The notes: generated from the sequence alone by a model not told the origin. A stretch of 41,390 bases of DNA from Deltaproteobacteria bacterium (GCA_030643245.1 DAOWME010000002.1:1-41390); one strand, 5' to 3'; shown: positions 25,299-35,046, counted from the first letter of the stretch. A program made the numbers and translations.

Positions 25299-27653
25299 AT
25301 GGACATTCACTTGGACAAGTACGAGGTATTAAAGGATAGGTTTGGTTTTTCCCACTTTCGTCCCCTCCAGGCGGAGGTAATCGATGCGGTGCTTAAGGGA
25401 GAAGACTGTGTGGTGGTGATGCCCACAGGGATGGGCAAATCCCTCTGCTATCAGCTCCCTTCCCTGATCCTGGACGGAATCGTCCTCGTGGTATCTCCCT
25501 TGATTGCGTTGATGAAGGACCAGGTAGACAGTTTGACGGGAAAAGGGATACCTTCCACCTTTATCAACAGCTCCATCGATAGTCTGGAGCAGAGAAAGAG
25601 ACTGGAGCAGTTGAGCAGGAAGGAGTATCACCTGATCTACGTGGCCCCGGAGAGGTTCAGAAGTTCCGTCTTCTTACGGTATCTGGAAAGGGTGGGGGTC
25701 TCACTCCTGGCCGTGGATGAAGCCCACTGCATCTCCCAGTGGGGACATGACTTCAGACCTGATTATATGCGACTCTCCTGGGTCAGGAAGGTTCTCAATA
25801 ATCCGCCGACCATTGCCCTGACCGCCACCGCTACTGAAGAAGTAAGGGATGACATTAAAGAGCAACTGGACCTTTTAAACCCCCGATCCTTTACGGGAGG
25901 CTTTGACAGGGGAAACCTCTTCTATTCTGTTCTCAATACCCCCACGGATACAGACAAGTACAAGGCCATTATCAAACTCATTACTAAGGACAATCTTCCG
26001 GCAATAATCTACTGCGGCACGAGAAATCAGACCGATGAGACAGCACAATTCATGAGAGAAAGTCTTCATATCAGAGCGGCAAGTTACCATGCTGGTCTCG
26101 ATGATACAGTGAGAAAAGAAATCCAGGACAGGTTTATGGAGGGGTCCATCAATGTGATAACCGCCACCAATGCCTTCGGAATGGGAGTTGATAAAGAAGA
26201 CATCAGGACGATTATCCACTATAACATCACAAGGACTATGGAGGCATACTATCAAGAGGTGGGAAGGGCCGGCAGGGATGGTTTGCCCTCTCAATGTGTC
26301 CTGCTGTTCACTCCTGCAGACCGATATCTCCAGGAATACTTCATCAGGGGGGATAACCCGGACCCTGAAGTTATTGAAGAGGTTTATCGATTGCTCAGGG
26401 CGAAAGACGGAGACATAAGATATCTTTCGTACCATGAAGTCAGCAGTTCCGCATCCATGAAGATAAGCCAAATGGCCTACTATTCGTCCCTCAAGATATT
26501 GGAGCGGTTTGGCTGCATCGAGAGACGCTCTCCTTCGGAAAATATCTCCACCATCGTTCTGAGGATGAAACCCAAAGAGGCCTTGAACAGGATAACCGAA
26601 AAGGCTGAGAAGAGGAGGAGAATATTGGAGATCCTCCTTGGGGATTACGGGGTAAAAGTCCTTGATAAGTCTGAGATAAGCCTGGAGGGACTCTGTTTTC
26701 GTTCCCAACTGGAGATGGAACAGGTGAAGCGGGCACTTAATGGCCTCAAAGGATCGCAAGTCCTTGATTTCATTCCGCCATCTCGTGGAAGGGGGGTCCG
26801 GATCCTGGACATGGGGAGAAAAGATACCGGGGTTGATTACGCTACGCTTTTGAGAAAGAAGAGACGCGAGGAAAAAAAACTAGACAAGATGATGGCATAT
26901 GCCATCGGCAGATCCTGCCGACGCAAGTTTATTCTGGCCTATTTTGGAGATGCTTACCCTAAAAAAAATTGCCAAGCATGCGATTGTTGTGTTGGAGGGG
27001 GCATAAAACCTGCAAAGAGGGCCCTTACAGACCATGAGTTTATCGTTATCCAAAAAATTCTTAGCTGCCTCGCCCGGATGAAAGAGGGGTATAGCATGGA
27101 AATGGTCTTAAAGGTCTTGCGGGGTTCCCGGTCCCTGCAGGTCAAGTCGTTTGGTTTTGACCGCTTGAGCACCTACGGTATCCTGAAGGGATTCAACAAG
27201 GCGATGCTCAGAAAGATTATTGAGGAGCTTGTAGCAGAAGGGTGCATCGAAAATAAAGAGACAAACAGAGTTATCAAGGGATACCCAAGAAGGTTCCAGG
27301 TTTTCAACATTACTGAATTTGGATGGGAGATCATGCAGGAAAAAGTGAGGGATATCAGGATCGATTTCCCCGAAGACATCACCGGCGCTGGAGAAAAAAA
27401 GGAAGCAGACCTATATGATGAGGATCTCTTCGAGGTCCTTAGATCCCTGAGGAATGGGATCGCGGAAGATAAAGGGGTGGCTCCCTTTATGATCCTTTCC
27501 AACAGAGTATTGAAAAGGATGGCCTCAGCCTGTCCTTCCGACAAAGGTGAATTCCTGGCTATCAGGGGATTGGGAGAAAAAACCTATGAGGCGTATGGGT
27601 TGCCTTTTGTCGAGCGCATAAGGGATTACCTGGACAAGCATGAGTTTCGGTAG
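25299..27653 (+). CDS. recQ: ATP-dependent DNA helicase RecQ
   Basis: The 784-aa protein is longer than the roughly 600 aa of E. coli RecQ. The helicase core has MPTGMGKSLCYQ near residue 45 and DEAHCISQWGHDFRPDY near 140. The RQC zinc site follows near 540-565 (SCRRKFILAYFGD then CQACDCC), then a winged helix and an HRDC domain at about 705-780. An extra segment of roughly 150 residues lies between core and zinc site. ATG 25299 is 13 nt past the tex stop codon; a TTG at 25260 would overlap tex but lacks a site. The stop codon TAG is the first triplet of element D. Confidence 0.94.
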   Translation: MDIHLDKYEVLKDRFGFSHFRPLQAEVIDAVLKGEDCVVVMPTGMGKSLCYQLPSLILDGIVLVVSPLIALMKDQVDSLTGKGIPSTFINSSIDSLEQRKRLEQLSRKEYHLIYVAPERFRSSVFLRYLERVGVSLLAVDEAHCISQWGHDFRPDYMRLSWVRKVLNNPPTIALTATATEEVRDDIKEQLDLLNPRSFTGGFDRGNLFYSVLNTPTDTDKYKAIIKLITKDNLPAIIYCGTRNQTDETAQFMRESLHIRAASYHAGLDDTVRKEIQDRFMEGSINVITATNAFGMGVDKEDIRTIIHYNITRTMEAYYQEVGRAGRDGLPSQCVLLFTPADRYLQEYFIRGDNPDPEVIEEVYRLLRAKDGDIRYLSYHEVSSSASMKISQMAYYSSLKILERFGCIERRSPSENISTIVLRMKPKEALNRITEKAEKRRRILEILLGDYGVKVLDKSEISLEGLCFRSQLEMEQVKRALNGLKGSQVLDFIPPSRGRGVRILDMGRKDTGVDYATLLRKKRREEKKLDKMMAYAIGRSCRRKFILAYFGDAYPKKNCQACDCCVGGGIKPAKRALTDHEFIVIQKILSCLARMKEGYSMEMVLKVLRGSRSLQVKSFGFDRLSTYGILKGFNKAMLRKIIEELVAEGCIENKETNRVIKGYPRRFQVFNITEFGWEIMQEKVRDIRIDFPEDITGAGEKKEADLYDEDLFEVLRSLRNGIAEDKGVAPFMILSNRVLKRMASACPSDKGEFLAIRGLGEKTYEAYGLPFVERIRDYLDKHEFR

Positions 27654-27851
27654 TGTCCCTTTTGGCATCTTTCATTCAACTTCAAAAGTTCTTCCTCCTG
27701 GTATTTCTATATCCAGAGGAAGGGAGAAAACTCACTCTTACAGCCTTCAAACCGCTATCTGGGGTTCATGAAAAAAAAACAATGCTCTGTTCGAAAAAAT
27801 CAGACCACAGAACCCTCCAAAAACATTTATCTCAACTGTAAAGGGACACTA
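27651..27851. repeat. Element D, 201-bp terminal-inverted-repeat element
   Basis: The ends TAGTGTCCCTTTT and TAAAGGGACACTA match in 12 of 13 inverted positions, and the pairing may extend by CGG/CCG outside. Inside, CTTCCTCCTGG and CCAGAGGAAG (27691-27722) form a strong hairpin just after the recQ stop, without a T-tract. There is no coding content I accept. The size and ends fit a MITE; only one copy is seen here. Confidence 0.7.
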
Positions 27852-28141
27852 CCGGACAACTGATAGCGCAATAAATTTCTCGTTGCCCGGCTAGGTCTTC
27901 CACAGGCGCATCCTATGATTTTAATCATTCTTTGACGAACGCCCTTGACAAACCTGCATCAAAATAGGATAGTGCCGATCAGATAGAGATGGGGAAACGG
28001 TTTTACGATAAGGGACCACCTGCAAGTGAGGGAAATGGAATGATAGGGAGTTCAGATAAGAAGTGAACTGCCGGCAATGAGCTTCGCTTGCATTGGGATT
28101 ACTATGACTACTGGTCTTCAGTTGAGGAGGATTGTCGTAAT
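27852..28141. other. recQ-mdh intergenic region
   Basis: I see no gene. It contains the candidate mdh promoter at 27945-27973. The open frame from 28088 is the upstream extension of mdh and includes no better ribosome-binding site. Confidence 0.5.
27945..27973 (+). promoter_or_regulatory. Candidate mdh promoter
   Basis: A perfect TTGACA (27945-27950), a 17-bp spacer, then GATAGT (27968-27973). It is about 170 bp before the mdh start codon. The -10 box matches in 4 of 6 positions. Confidence 0.4.
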
Positions 28142-29071
28142 ATGGGGAGTAAGAAGATTACTATTGTGGGAGCTGGTAATGTGGGAGCTACTGCTGCTCA
28201 TTGGGCAGCAGAAAAGGAGATCGGTGATGTTGTTTTGGTGGATATCGTCGATGGAGTGCCCCAGGGCAAGGCCCTGGACTTATCGGAGACCGGGCCGGTT
28301 GAAGGATTTGACACTAGGGTTATCGGTACTAACGGTTATGAGGAAACGGCTGATTCTGATGTAGTGATCATAACCTCCGGATTTCCTCGACAACCGGGTA
28401 TGAGTCGGGAAGACTTGCTGGAGAAGAACAAAGAGGTTGTCCGATCGGTAACTACTGAGGTGGCTAAGAGGTCTCCCCATTGTGCTATCATAATGGTCAC
28501 AAACCCCCTGGACACGATGGTATATTTAGCGAAGACCGTCAGTGGGTTTCCCAAGAATAGGGTAATGGGAATGGCAGGTATCCTGGATACGGCCAGACTG
28601 AGGACATTCATAGCTATGGAACTCGATGTGTCTGTGGAAGATATTCAGGCATTGATACTGGGAGGCCATGGTGATGATATGGTTCCCATACCTCGATACT
28701 GCACCGTGGCCGGTGTGCCTATCACACAGCTAATGACCAAGGAAAAAATAGATCAGATCGTTGAAAGAACGAGAAAGGGAGGGGGAGAGATCGTCTCTCT
28801 ACTGAAAAGAGGGAGCGCGTTTTACGCGCCATCGGCCTCGGCTGTTCAAATGGCAGAGGCCATACTCAAAAACAAGAAACGCGTCCTACCATGTGCCGCT
28901 TACCTGGAAGGAGAATACGGATTAAACGATATATACTTCGGGGTTCCAGTGAAACTGGGATCGGATGGCGTTGAAGCGGTCATCGAGGTGGAACTTACAG
29001 ATGAGGAAAGGGCGGCAGTCAAGAAATCAGCTGAAGGTGTTGAAAAGAGTATCGCTGAACTGAAGTTATAA
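28142..29071 (+). CDS. mdh: Malate dehydrogenase
   Basis: The 309-aa protein has the NAD-binding N-terminus KKITIVGAGNVGATAA, then GFPRQPGMSREDLL, whose Arg residues are those of malate- rather than lactate-binding enzymes. The catalytic segments are NPLDTMVYLA and GGHGDDMVPI. It belongs to the LDH-like MDH group (type 3). It interconverts malate and oxaloacetate with NAD. The start is ATG 28142, where the family N-terminus begins, with GAGGAGG about 11 nt upstream. It converges on trmFO with only two bases between stop codons. Confidence 0.94.
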   Translation: MGSKKITIVGAGNVGATAAHWAAEKEIGDVVLVDIVDGVPQGKALDLSETGPVEGFDTRVIGTNGYEETADSDVVIITSGFPRQPGMSREDLLEKNKEVVRSVTTEVAKRSPHCAIIMVTNPLDTMVYLAKTVSGFPKNRVMGMAGILDTARLRTFIAMELDVSVEDIQALILGGHGDDMVPIPRYCTVAGVPITQLMTKEKIDQIVERTRKGGGEIVSLLKRGSAFYAPSASAVQMAEAILKNKKRVLPCAAYLEGEYGLNDIYFGVPVKLGSDGVEAVIEVELTDEERAAVKKSAEGVEKSIAELKL

Positions 29072-29073
29072 AC

Positions 29074-30387
29074 TCATTCTGCCAGGTTTTGCTTCCATGC
29101 GTCCAAATCAGTGAGGGCTCTTTCCGTCATCCTTTTTCGTCTAACTTCCCTCCTTGCTTTAACCCCGAGAGGTGGGAAGAGTCCGAAGTTGATATTCATG
29201 GGTTGGAAGTGTCGATCATCGGTCGCAGTGATATGACCGACCAGCGCGCCCATAGCTGTAGTCAGGGGAGGCGGGATTAGTGGAAGCCCATGAATGAGCC
29301 TACTCGCATTGATACCTGCCAACAATCCCATGGCCGCAGACTCCACATAACCCTCCACACCGGTGATCTGCCCTGCGAAGAGTATGGACGGCCGCTTCTT
29401 CAGTTGTAGCGATCGACTCAGTAATCGTCGAGAATTGATGAATGTATTGCGGTGGAGGCTGCCCAACCGGGCAAATACCGCATCTTCCAACCCTGGGATC
29501 ATACGAAATACCCTTTTCTGCTCGTTCCACTTGAGCCTTGTCTGAAACCCCACTATATTATAAAGCGTTCCATAACGGTTGTCCTGCCTCAGCTGGACTA
29601 CTGCATAGGGTCGCCTGCCGGTACTTGGGTCTGTCAGACCTACCGGCTTCATGGGTCCAAAGAGGAGAGTGTCTCTTCCCCTCTCTGCCATATCCTCTAT
29701 AGGCATACAGCCTTCAAACGGAACGGTGTCCTCAAAATTCCTCGTAATTACTTTCTCCGCCGCCATCAGGGCATCAAGAAAGCAATAATACTCCCCTTCC
29801 GTCATAGGACAGTTTATATAGTCGTCTCCGCCCTTTCCATATCTGGAACCCTTGAAAGCGATATCGAAGTTGATGGAATCGACCTCAAGGATTGGTGCGA
29901 TGGCGTCATAGAAATAGAGGTAATTCTCACCGGTATGCTTCTTAATTTCATCTTCGAACGCCTGGGAAGTGAGGGGCCCTGTGGCCACAATTGTCCGAGT
30001 ATCGCTTGGGATATTGCTAACCTCCTCGCGGACAATCGTAACGCGATCAATCCCTTCCAGCGTACGGGTGGTAAGCCGCGAAAAACCCTCTCGGTCTACA
30101 GCCAGGGCGCTTCCAGCCGGCACTCTGGTTTTGTCGGCAGCCGTGATGATGAGGGAATCCATTCTCCTCATCTCTTCTTTAAGGAGTCCTACAGCGTTCT
30201 CTACAGAGTTAGATCGCAGTGAATTACTGCATACAAGCTCGGCGAGATCACTGGAGACGTGTGCAGGAGAAAACCTTTCTGGTTTCATCTCATAGAGTAT
30301 TACGTCAACATCTCTCTTTGTCGCCTGCCATGCAGCCTCACAACCCGCCAACCCGCCACCTATTACTATCAATTTGTCTGTGCTCAT
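29074..30387 (-). CDS. trmFO: Methylenetetrahydrofolate-tRNA-(uracil-5-)-methyltransferase TrmFO
   Basis: The 437-aa protein has an FAD-binding start (LIVIGGGLAGCEAAWQ) and the family motifs ELVCSNSLRSNSVENAVGLLKEEMR, INCPMTEGEYY, GCMPIEDMAERGRDTLLFGPMKPVGL and AGQITGVEGYVESAAMG. It makes ribothymidine at tRNA position 54 with folate as methyl donor. ATG 30387 gives the standard N-terminus; the frame is open to a GTG at 30405. Confidence 0.95.
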   Translation of the reverse strand: MSTDKLIVIGGGLAGCEAAWQATKRDVDVILYEMKPERFSPAHVSSDLAELVCSNSLRSNSVENAVGLLKEEMRRMDSLIITAADKTRVPAGSALAVDREGFSRLTTRTLEGIDRVTIVREEVSNIPSDTRTIVATGPLTSQAFEDEIKKHTGENYLYFYDAIAPILEVDSINFDIAFKGSRYGKGGDDYINCPMTEGEYYCFLDALMAAEKVITRNFEDTVPFEGCMPIEDMAERGRDTLLFGPMKPVGLTDPSTGRRPYAVVQLRQDNRYGTLYNIVGFQTRLKWNEQKRVFRMIPGLEDAVFARLGSLHRNTFINSRRLLSRSLQLKKRPSILFAGQITGVEGYVESAAMGLLAGINASRLIHGLPLIPPPLTTAMGALVGHITATDDRHFQPMNINFGLFPPLGVKARREVRRKRMTERALTDLDAWKQNLAE

Positions 30388-30435
30388 ATAGCCCACATTC
30401 CCCACCCTATGAAACTAAGATCATGTATTTATTCA

Positions 30436-30743
30436 GGCATCCTTCATACATCGGTTTACACTTTTTAAATTATGGCTGCTTCAACGGTAGTTAAATTTTA
30501 ACCCGTGCAGAACTCGCATCTAAGTGAGCATAAAGAAAGAACAGTCTAAAGCTACTAAATTTAACCTATAGGTTTTGGAACTACAATCATTCAAAAAACA
30601 TGGCTTTCCCCCTGTTCTTTCTTAACGCTCACTAAAATGCTCAAACAGCTGCACGAATAAAATTTAACCACCGTTGAATCTGTGCCGAGACCGTTTTTTT
30701 ATTCGAAAGTGTAAACTACTTTATAGCTTTTATGAAGGATGAC
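30436..30743 (-). repeat. Family B element, copy B2, split by element C
   Basis: The left end GGCATCCTTCATACA and the right end TATGAAGGATGAC are inverted relative to each other. After removal of 30480-30679 the two halves read as one copy of the element at 41107-41219 in opposite orientation: the segment TTTACACTTTTTAAATTATG on the left, and TGTGCCGAGACCGTTTTTTT on the right. It lies between divergent trmFO and comEC. Confidence 0.85.
30480..30679. repeat. Element C, about 200 bp, nested in family B copy B2
   Basis: Its ends TTCAACGGTAGTTAAATTTT and AAATTTAACCACCGTTGAA are inverted repeats, and the pairing continues with CGTGCAG / CTGCACG. Further in, GTGAGCATAAAGAAAGAACA pairs with CTGTTCTTTCTTAACGCTCA. 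So it is itself a long hairpin element. Comparison with the intact family B copy shows where it entered; a target duplication longer than a base or so is not evident. Confidence 0.8.
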
Positions 30744-30751
30744 AAAAAAGG

Positions 30752-30780
30752 TTGCAAAAAAATATTTTTAATTATAATTT
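30752..30780 (+). promoter_or_regulatory. Candidate comEC promoter
   Basis: TTGCAA (30752-30757), a 17-bp A/T-rich spacer, then TAATTT (30775-30780), about 50 nt before comEC and just outside the right end of family B copy B2. Moderate match. Confidence 0.4.
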
Positions 30781-30834
30781 TATTTATTCGTTCCTCCCTC
30801 GCCGCAAACCATTCACTGGCATATTGGAAGGCCC

Positions 30835-33303
30835 ATGATGCACAGACCGTTAATTCCCCTGCTGATCTCTTACTTGACAGGGCTTCTGGTGGGTAATTAT
30901 TTTCATCTTCCCACAGGACCCACCCTGATAGTCACAGCAGCCCTTCTTTTCGTCCTGTTGTTTACAATCCTGTTGGAACGCAAACATGCAAGCGCTGTAT
31001 TCCTCCCTGCCATCTTCATCCTTATAGGGTGTCTCTTCATTAACCCGTATATCCATCCTCAGCTACCCAACAACCATGTGTCGAACTTTTTAAAAAATGA
31101 CTACCTGAACGTTCAAGGAACCCTGTACAACCCGCCAAAATTGCTGGAAGACAGGTCGAGGCTCTATGTAAAGGCCGAAAGGATTTACGTTAATGGCGGC
31201 TACACGGAAGTCACAGGAAGGATCTTGCTCACAATAGGAGAAACTGGAACACACCTGAAATACGGAGACAGGGTAAGGTTCATTTGCAGGTTGCGTCGTC
31301 CGAGGAACTTCCATAACCCGGGAAGTTTTGACTATTCAAGGTACCTGGCCCGTCAGGGGATACTCGTGACCGGTTATGTTAAGAGCAATAAGGATATCGC
31401 CAGAATGGGTGAGGGGTACGGCAACTCTTTTCGGAAGATAATAGAGGATTTGAGGGAAGAGATAAGGGCTTTTATTGATGGAAGGCCGGAACTGAGAAAC
31501 AGGCACCTCGTCAAGGCCCTTCTTCTGGGTGAAAAGGGAGAAGTTTCGCAGAGGACAAAGGAGAATTTCACTTCCGCCGGTGTAGCCCATATCCTTGCCA
31601 TATCAGGTCTCCATATCGGTTTTATTGCCCTAATCGCTTTCATTTGTGCCAGGGGGGCACTGAGGTTATCTCAAAGGTTGATGCTGGCGCTGGACATCAA
31701 TAAAGTCGCGGCTATCCTTACCATATGCCCTGTGCTCTTTTACGCATTCATAGCTGGTTTTGGAACTTCAACATTTCGAGCCACCATCATGATTATAACC
31801 TTTCTACTGGCTATCATAATTGATAGGCAGAGAGATTTGTACAACACCATGGCCCTGGCAGCCTTTATCATCACGCTAATTTCACCACCCTCTATCTTCC
31901 ATGTATCATTTCAATTGTCCTTTGTCTCAGTGCTGGCGATAGTCTATTTGGTCCCCAGGTTCGTGCATTATCTGTCATTGATCCCCGGCCTACCTGCTAA
32001 TCCCGTTCCTCCGGCGGCCAAGAATATCGGCAAATACATCGGCCTTCTAGCCCTCGTATCCATGGCTGCCACCCTGGGAACGGGTCCTATTGTTGCGTAT
32101 AATTTTAACAGGGTTGCCCTCCTCGGGTTCCTTTCAAATATAGTGATAGTCCCTGTAGTTGGTTTCATCGTCGTACCCCTGAGCCTGTTGGTTGGTCTGA
32201 CAATCTTTATTTCGCCTCCTCTGGCATCGTTACTCCTTGGCTTGGATTCCATCGTTATTGACTATGTCGTCTATGCAGTTGGGTCATTTTCGCGTCTTCC
32301 CGGTATCTCTTTTTGGATTACTACTCCCACAATACTGGAGATAATATTATTCTACATCTTTCTTATATTCCTCTTTAATATAGGGAAGCTAAAATGGACC
32401 GGATATGTTGCTGTAACTCTCCTGGCGCTGATCGCATCAGACTACTCCTATTGGTACTATGTCAAAAATTTAAACAAGACCCTTCGTGTGACATTTCTGG
32501 ACGTAGGCCAGGGAGACTCCGCCGTCATTGAATTCCCAAAGGGCAAGAGGATGGTTATAGATGGCGGGGGTTTTTACAACGACAGTTTTGATACAGGCAG
32601 GAATATTCTTGCGCCTTTCCTTTGGAAGGAGAAGATAAAAAGAGTTGATTACCTGGTTTTAAGCCACCCCCATCCCGATCATCTCAATGGACTTCGCTTT
32701 ATTGCCGGGAACTTCGGGGTAAAGGAAATTTGGACCAACGGGCAGGGTACAAACCAGAAACCCTATCATGAACTTATGGAGATAATAGAGCAAAAGGGAC
32801 TGAAAGAGACAGAAATGAACATCCTGACCCCACCCGGAAATATCAACGGGGTGAGGGTGGATGTCTTTAGCCCTCCGAACCAAATGTTAGGGCATCAGAA
32901 GATCGGTTTCCACTCATCCCTCAACAATAACTCACTTGTAGTGAAGTTAACGTTCAAGGAAGTGAGGTTTCTCTTCACAGGAGACATAGAAAAGGAGACA
33001 GAGACAAGGCTAATTGAACTGGGAGAACTGTTGGAGAGCACCGTTATAAAGGTCCCCCACCACGGAAGTCTCACATCCAGCACAAAGGGGTTCTTGAATT
33101 TGGTTCGCCCCTCTCATGCAGTCTTCAGCGCGGGTTACAAGAACAGGTTCAAACTTCCCAGAAAAAAGGTTATTGATAGATACAGGGATCTGGGCTGCGA
33201 AACATACCGAACCGATAGAGATGGGGCGGTTACCATGGTAACGGACGGGGAGTCATTCTCTGTCAAGAAGTTTCGGACCGGTCAGCTGGAAGAATTACAT
33301 TGA
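30835..33303 (+). CDS. comEC: DNA internalization protein ComEC/Rec2
   Basis: The 822-aa protein has an N-terminal DUF4131-type region with early membrane segments and the ComEC/Rec2 multi-spanning channel domain (HLVKALLLGEK, HILAISGLHIGF). The C-terminal metallo-beta-lactamase-fold domain has VTFLDVGQGDSAVIEF, HPHPDH near residue 610 and VPHHGSLTSS. ComEC conducts single-stranded DNA through the inner membrane in natural transformation. It is complete, so uptake is possible in principle, but no other competence gene is in the window. Confidence 0.94.
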   Translation: MMHRPLIPLLISYLTGLLVGNYFHLPTGPTLIVTAALLFVLLFTILLERKHASAVFLPAIFILIGCLFINPYIHPQLPNNHVSNFLKNDYLNVQGTLYNPPKLLEDRSRLYVKAERIYVNGGYTEVTGRILLTIGETGTHLKYGDRVRFICRLRRPRNFHNPGSFDYSRYLARQGILVTGYVKSNKDIARMGEGYGNSFRKIIEDLREEIRAFIDGRPELRNRHLVKALLLGEKGEVSQRTKENFTSAGVAHILAISGLHIGFIALIAFICARGALRLSQRLMLALDINKVAAILTICPVLFYAFIAGFGTSTFRATIMIITFLLAIIIDRQRDLYNTMALAAFIITLISPPSIFHVSFQLSFVSVLAIVYLVPRFVHYLSLIPGLPANPVPPAAKNIGKYIGLLALVSMAATLGTGPIVAYNFNRVALLGFLSNIVIVPVVGFIVVPLSLLVGLTIFISPPLASLLLGLDSIVIDYVVYAVGSFSRLPGISFWITTPTILEIILFYIFLIFLFNIGKLKWTGYVAVTLLALIASDYSYWYYVKNLNKTLRVTFLDVGQGDSAVIEFPKGKRMVIDGGGFYNDSFDTGRNILAPFLWKEKIKRVDYLVLSHPHPDHLNGLRFIAGNFGVKEIWTNGQGTNQKPYHELMEIIEQKGLKETEMNILTPPGNINGVRVDVFSPPNQMLGHQKIGFHSSLNNNSLVVKLTFKEVRFLFTGDIEKETETRLIELGELLESTVIKVPHHGSLTSSTKGFLNLVRPSHAVFSAGYKNRFKLPRKKVIDRYRDLGCETYRTDRDGAVTMVTDGESFSVKKFRTGQLEELH

Positions 33304-33305
33304 TC

Positions 33306-33333
33306 TTGGCAGACTTTTCGGCTAGAATACTAT
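33306..33333 (+). promoter_or_regulatory. Candidate promoter for the TraB-family gene
   Basis: TTGGCA (33306-33311), a 16-bp spacer, then TACTAT (33328-33333), about 85 nt before the ATG at 33416. Reasonable but unconfirmed. Confidence 0.35.
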
Positions 33334-33415
33334 GAAATATTAGATGCTAGGCCACCACGGACTAGGAGGCTGTCTTACGATGCAACGGATCTTGGCTTGA
33401 AAGGCATGGATAACA

Positions 33416-34615
33416 ATGAATATAACCGATGACCACATAACCACACCTGACAGTATGCTTCCCAAAAGTGTCCACCATCTTATGGTTGACGGGAAAGATA
33501 TCTACCTCGTCGGCACCGCCCATGTGTCAAAAAAAAGCGTTGAAGATGTGCGCGACACAATCAAGAAGGTGAAGCCGGACGTCGTATGCGTAGAGTTGTG
33601 CGCAGCGCGATACAAGGCTATTGTTGAACGGGATGTCTGGAAGCAGATGGATATCTTTAAGACAATCAGAGAAAAGAAAGCCCTTTTCCTCCTGGCACAG
33701 CTCATAATGACATCATTCTATAGGAAACTCGGGGACCAGCTTGGTGTCCAACCAGGCGCAGAAATGTTAGAAGGCATAAAGCAAGCTGAAAAAAACAAAT
33801 CTGAACTCGTTCTGGCGGACCGCGACATCGAAATCACGTTGAAACGTGTATGGGGATACCTCAACCTCTATAATAAACTGAAGATGATTGTACAACTCGT
33901 AGTTGCCGTCTTCAGTACGGAAAAAATAGATACCCCATTGATAGAGCAAATGAAAAATCACGATCAGCTTGAGACAATACTGGAGTCCTTCGCCAAATCG
34001 TTACCTGAAGTTAAGAAACGCCTCATCGATGAACGAGATATCTTTCTCGCCCGAAAAATCAGAAACGCCCCAGGGAAAAACATTGTAGCCGTTATCGGGG
34101 CTGGACACGTCCCCGGGATTCAAGATCATCTTCATGACAACGCGCCTATAGAACACCTGCTGGAGATTCCCCCAAAATCCATGGCACCATCCATTATTAA
34201 ATGGACAATACCAACATTGATTATTGCACTCCTCGTCCTCGGTTTTCTAAAGGGCGGCGTGGAGCATTCCGTACACTCTATCTACATATGGATACTGGTG
34301 AATGGTATCCTCTCCTCGGTTGGGGCATCGCTTGCCCTAGCCCATCCCCTCACCATAATAGCATCGTTCATAGCAGCGCCCATTACCAGTCTAAACCCCA
34401 TGATTGCCGCCGGCTTGATAGCCGGACTCGTTCAAGCAGGGGTGAAGAAGCCCACGGTTGCCGACCTTGAAGACCTTCCAAATGCCGTGTCCACAGTAAG
34501 GGGATTCTGGATGAACCCCATGAGCAGGATCCTGCTCGTAGTAGTCATGGTCAACCTGGGAAGTTCACTGGGCACATTTATTTCAGGAGGCTGGATCGCG
34601 GCTCGGGTGTTCTGA
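33416..34615 (+). CDS. TraB/PrgY-family membrane protein
   Basis: The 399-aa protein has the TraB/PrgY N-terminal domain: YLVGTAHVSKKSVEDVRD near residue 30, VCVELCAARY, then DERDIFLARKI and VIGAGHVPGI near 225-235. The conserved GTAH, E-C, ERD and GAGH motifs suggest a metal-dependent hydrolase fold (TIKI-like). The C-terminal third holds several hydrophobic segments. In Enterococcus the relative PrgY lowers peptide pheromone activity; what chromosomal relatives in Gram-negative anaerobes do is not known. It stands alone downstream of comEC. Confidence 0.88.
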   Translation: MNITDDHITTPDSMLPKSVHHLMVDGKDIYLVGTAHVSKKSVEDVRDTIKKVKPDVVCVELCAARYKAIVERDVWKQMDIFKTIREKKALFLLAQLIMTSFYRKLGDQLGVQPGAEMLEGIKQAEKNKSELVLADRDIEITLKRVWGYLNLYNKLKMIVQLVVAVFSTEKIDTPLIEQMKNHDQLETILESFAKSLPEVKKRLIDERDIFLARKIRNAPGKNIVAVIGAGHVPGIQDHLHDNAPIEHLLEIPPKSMAPSIIKWTIPTLIIALLVLGFLKGGVEHSVHSIYIWILVNGILSSVGASLALAHPLTIIASFIAAPITSLNPMIAAGLIAGLVQAGVKKPTVADLEDLPNAVSTVRGFWMNPMSRILLVVVMVNLGSSLGTFISGGWIAARVF

Positions 34616-34864
34616 GGAACGAAAATATGGCATCCTCCATATATATAAAAAAGTAGTTTACACTTTACTTGTATCGCTCCAGGTTTCAGGCCTTGTATTT
34701 CTCTTTACTGACACCTGACACCGAAAAGCCATGTGAGGGGCAATTTTCATCAGCCCAGAACTTTGTCTATTGGCGCCCGCATCCCTGAAAAGTCTAAACC
34801 GATAAATGAAAGATGCCCTTTTTTTCTTTAATTGTCTCGATCATTTATGGTAAATTGTCAGATT
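34616..34864. other. Intergenic region after the TraB-family gene, with a family B end fragment
   Basis: No gene is seen. At about 34629-34666 GGCATCCTCCAT followed by AGTAGTTTACACTTTACT matches the left 38 bases of the family B copy at 41107, and the rest of that element is missing. The remainder shows nothing I recognise. Confidence 0.6.
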
Positions 34865-35046
34865 AGGGACGGGGACGAAATAACTTCCTCAAGTTGGCGC
34901 TCAGATTTAGGTTAGATTTGTTCGATCTGAAAACGCAAAACCGGAGGAATAGTCGAACTATTTTGAGGATTTTGTGTTTGAAGATCGGGCAAAGATGGCC
35001 TGAAGATGAGATGCACAAATGGGGAAGTTATTTCGTCCCCGTCCCT
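34865..35046 (-). repeat. Family A palindromic element, full copy A5 (inverted)
   Basis: This 182-bp complete copy lies in the orientation opposite to the others. Its tips AGGGACGGGGACGAAATAAC and GTTATTTCGTCCCCGTCCCT are perfect complements. The centre is AATAG-TCGAA-CTATT. It stands before the glycosyltransferase block and would, if read through, add a spurious N-terminal extension to the first gene. Confidence 0.93.

Noticed and set aside
27653..27841. A 62-aa protein inside element D
   Set aside because: The frame overlaps the element ends, has no ribosome-binding site and shows no recognisable motif.
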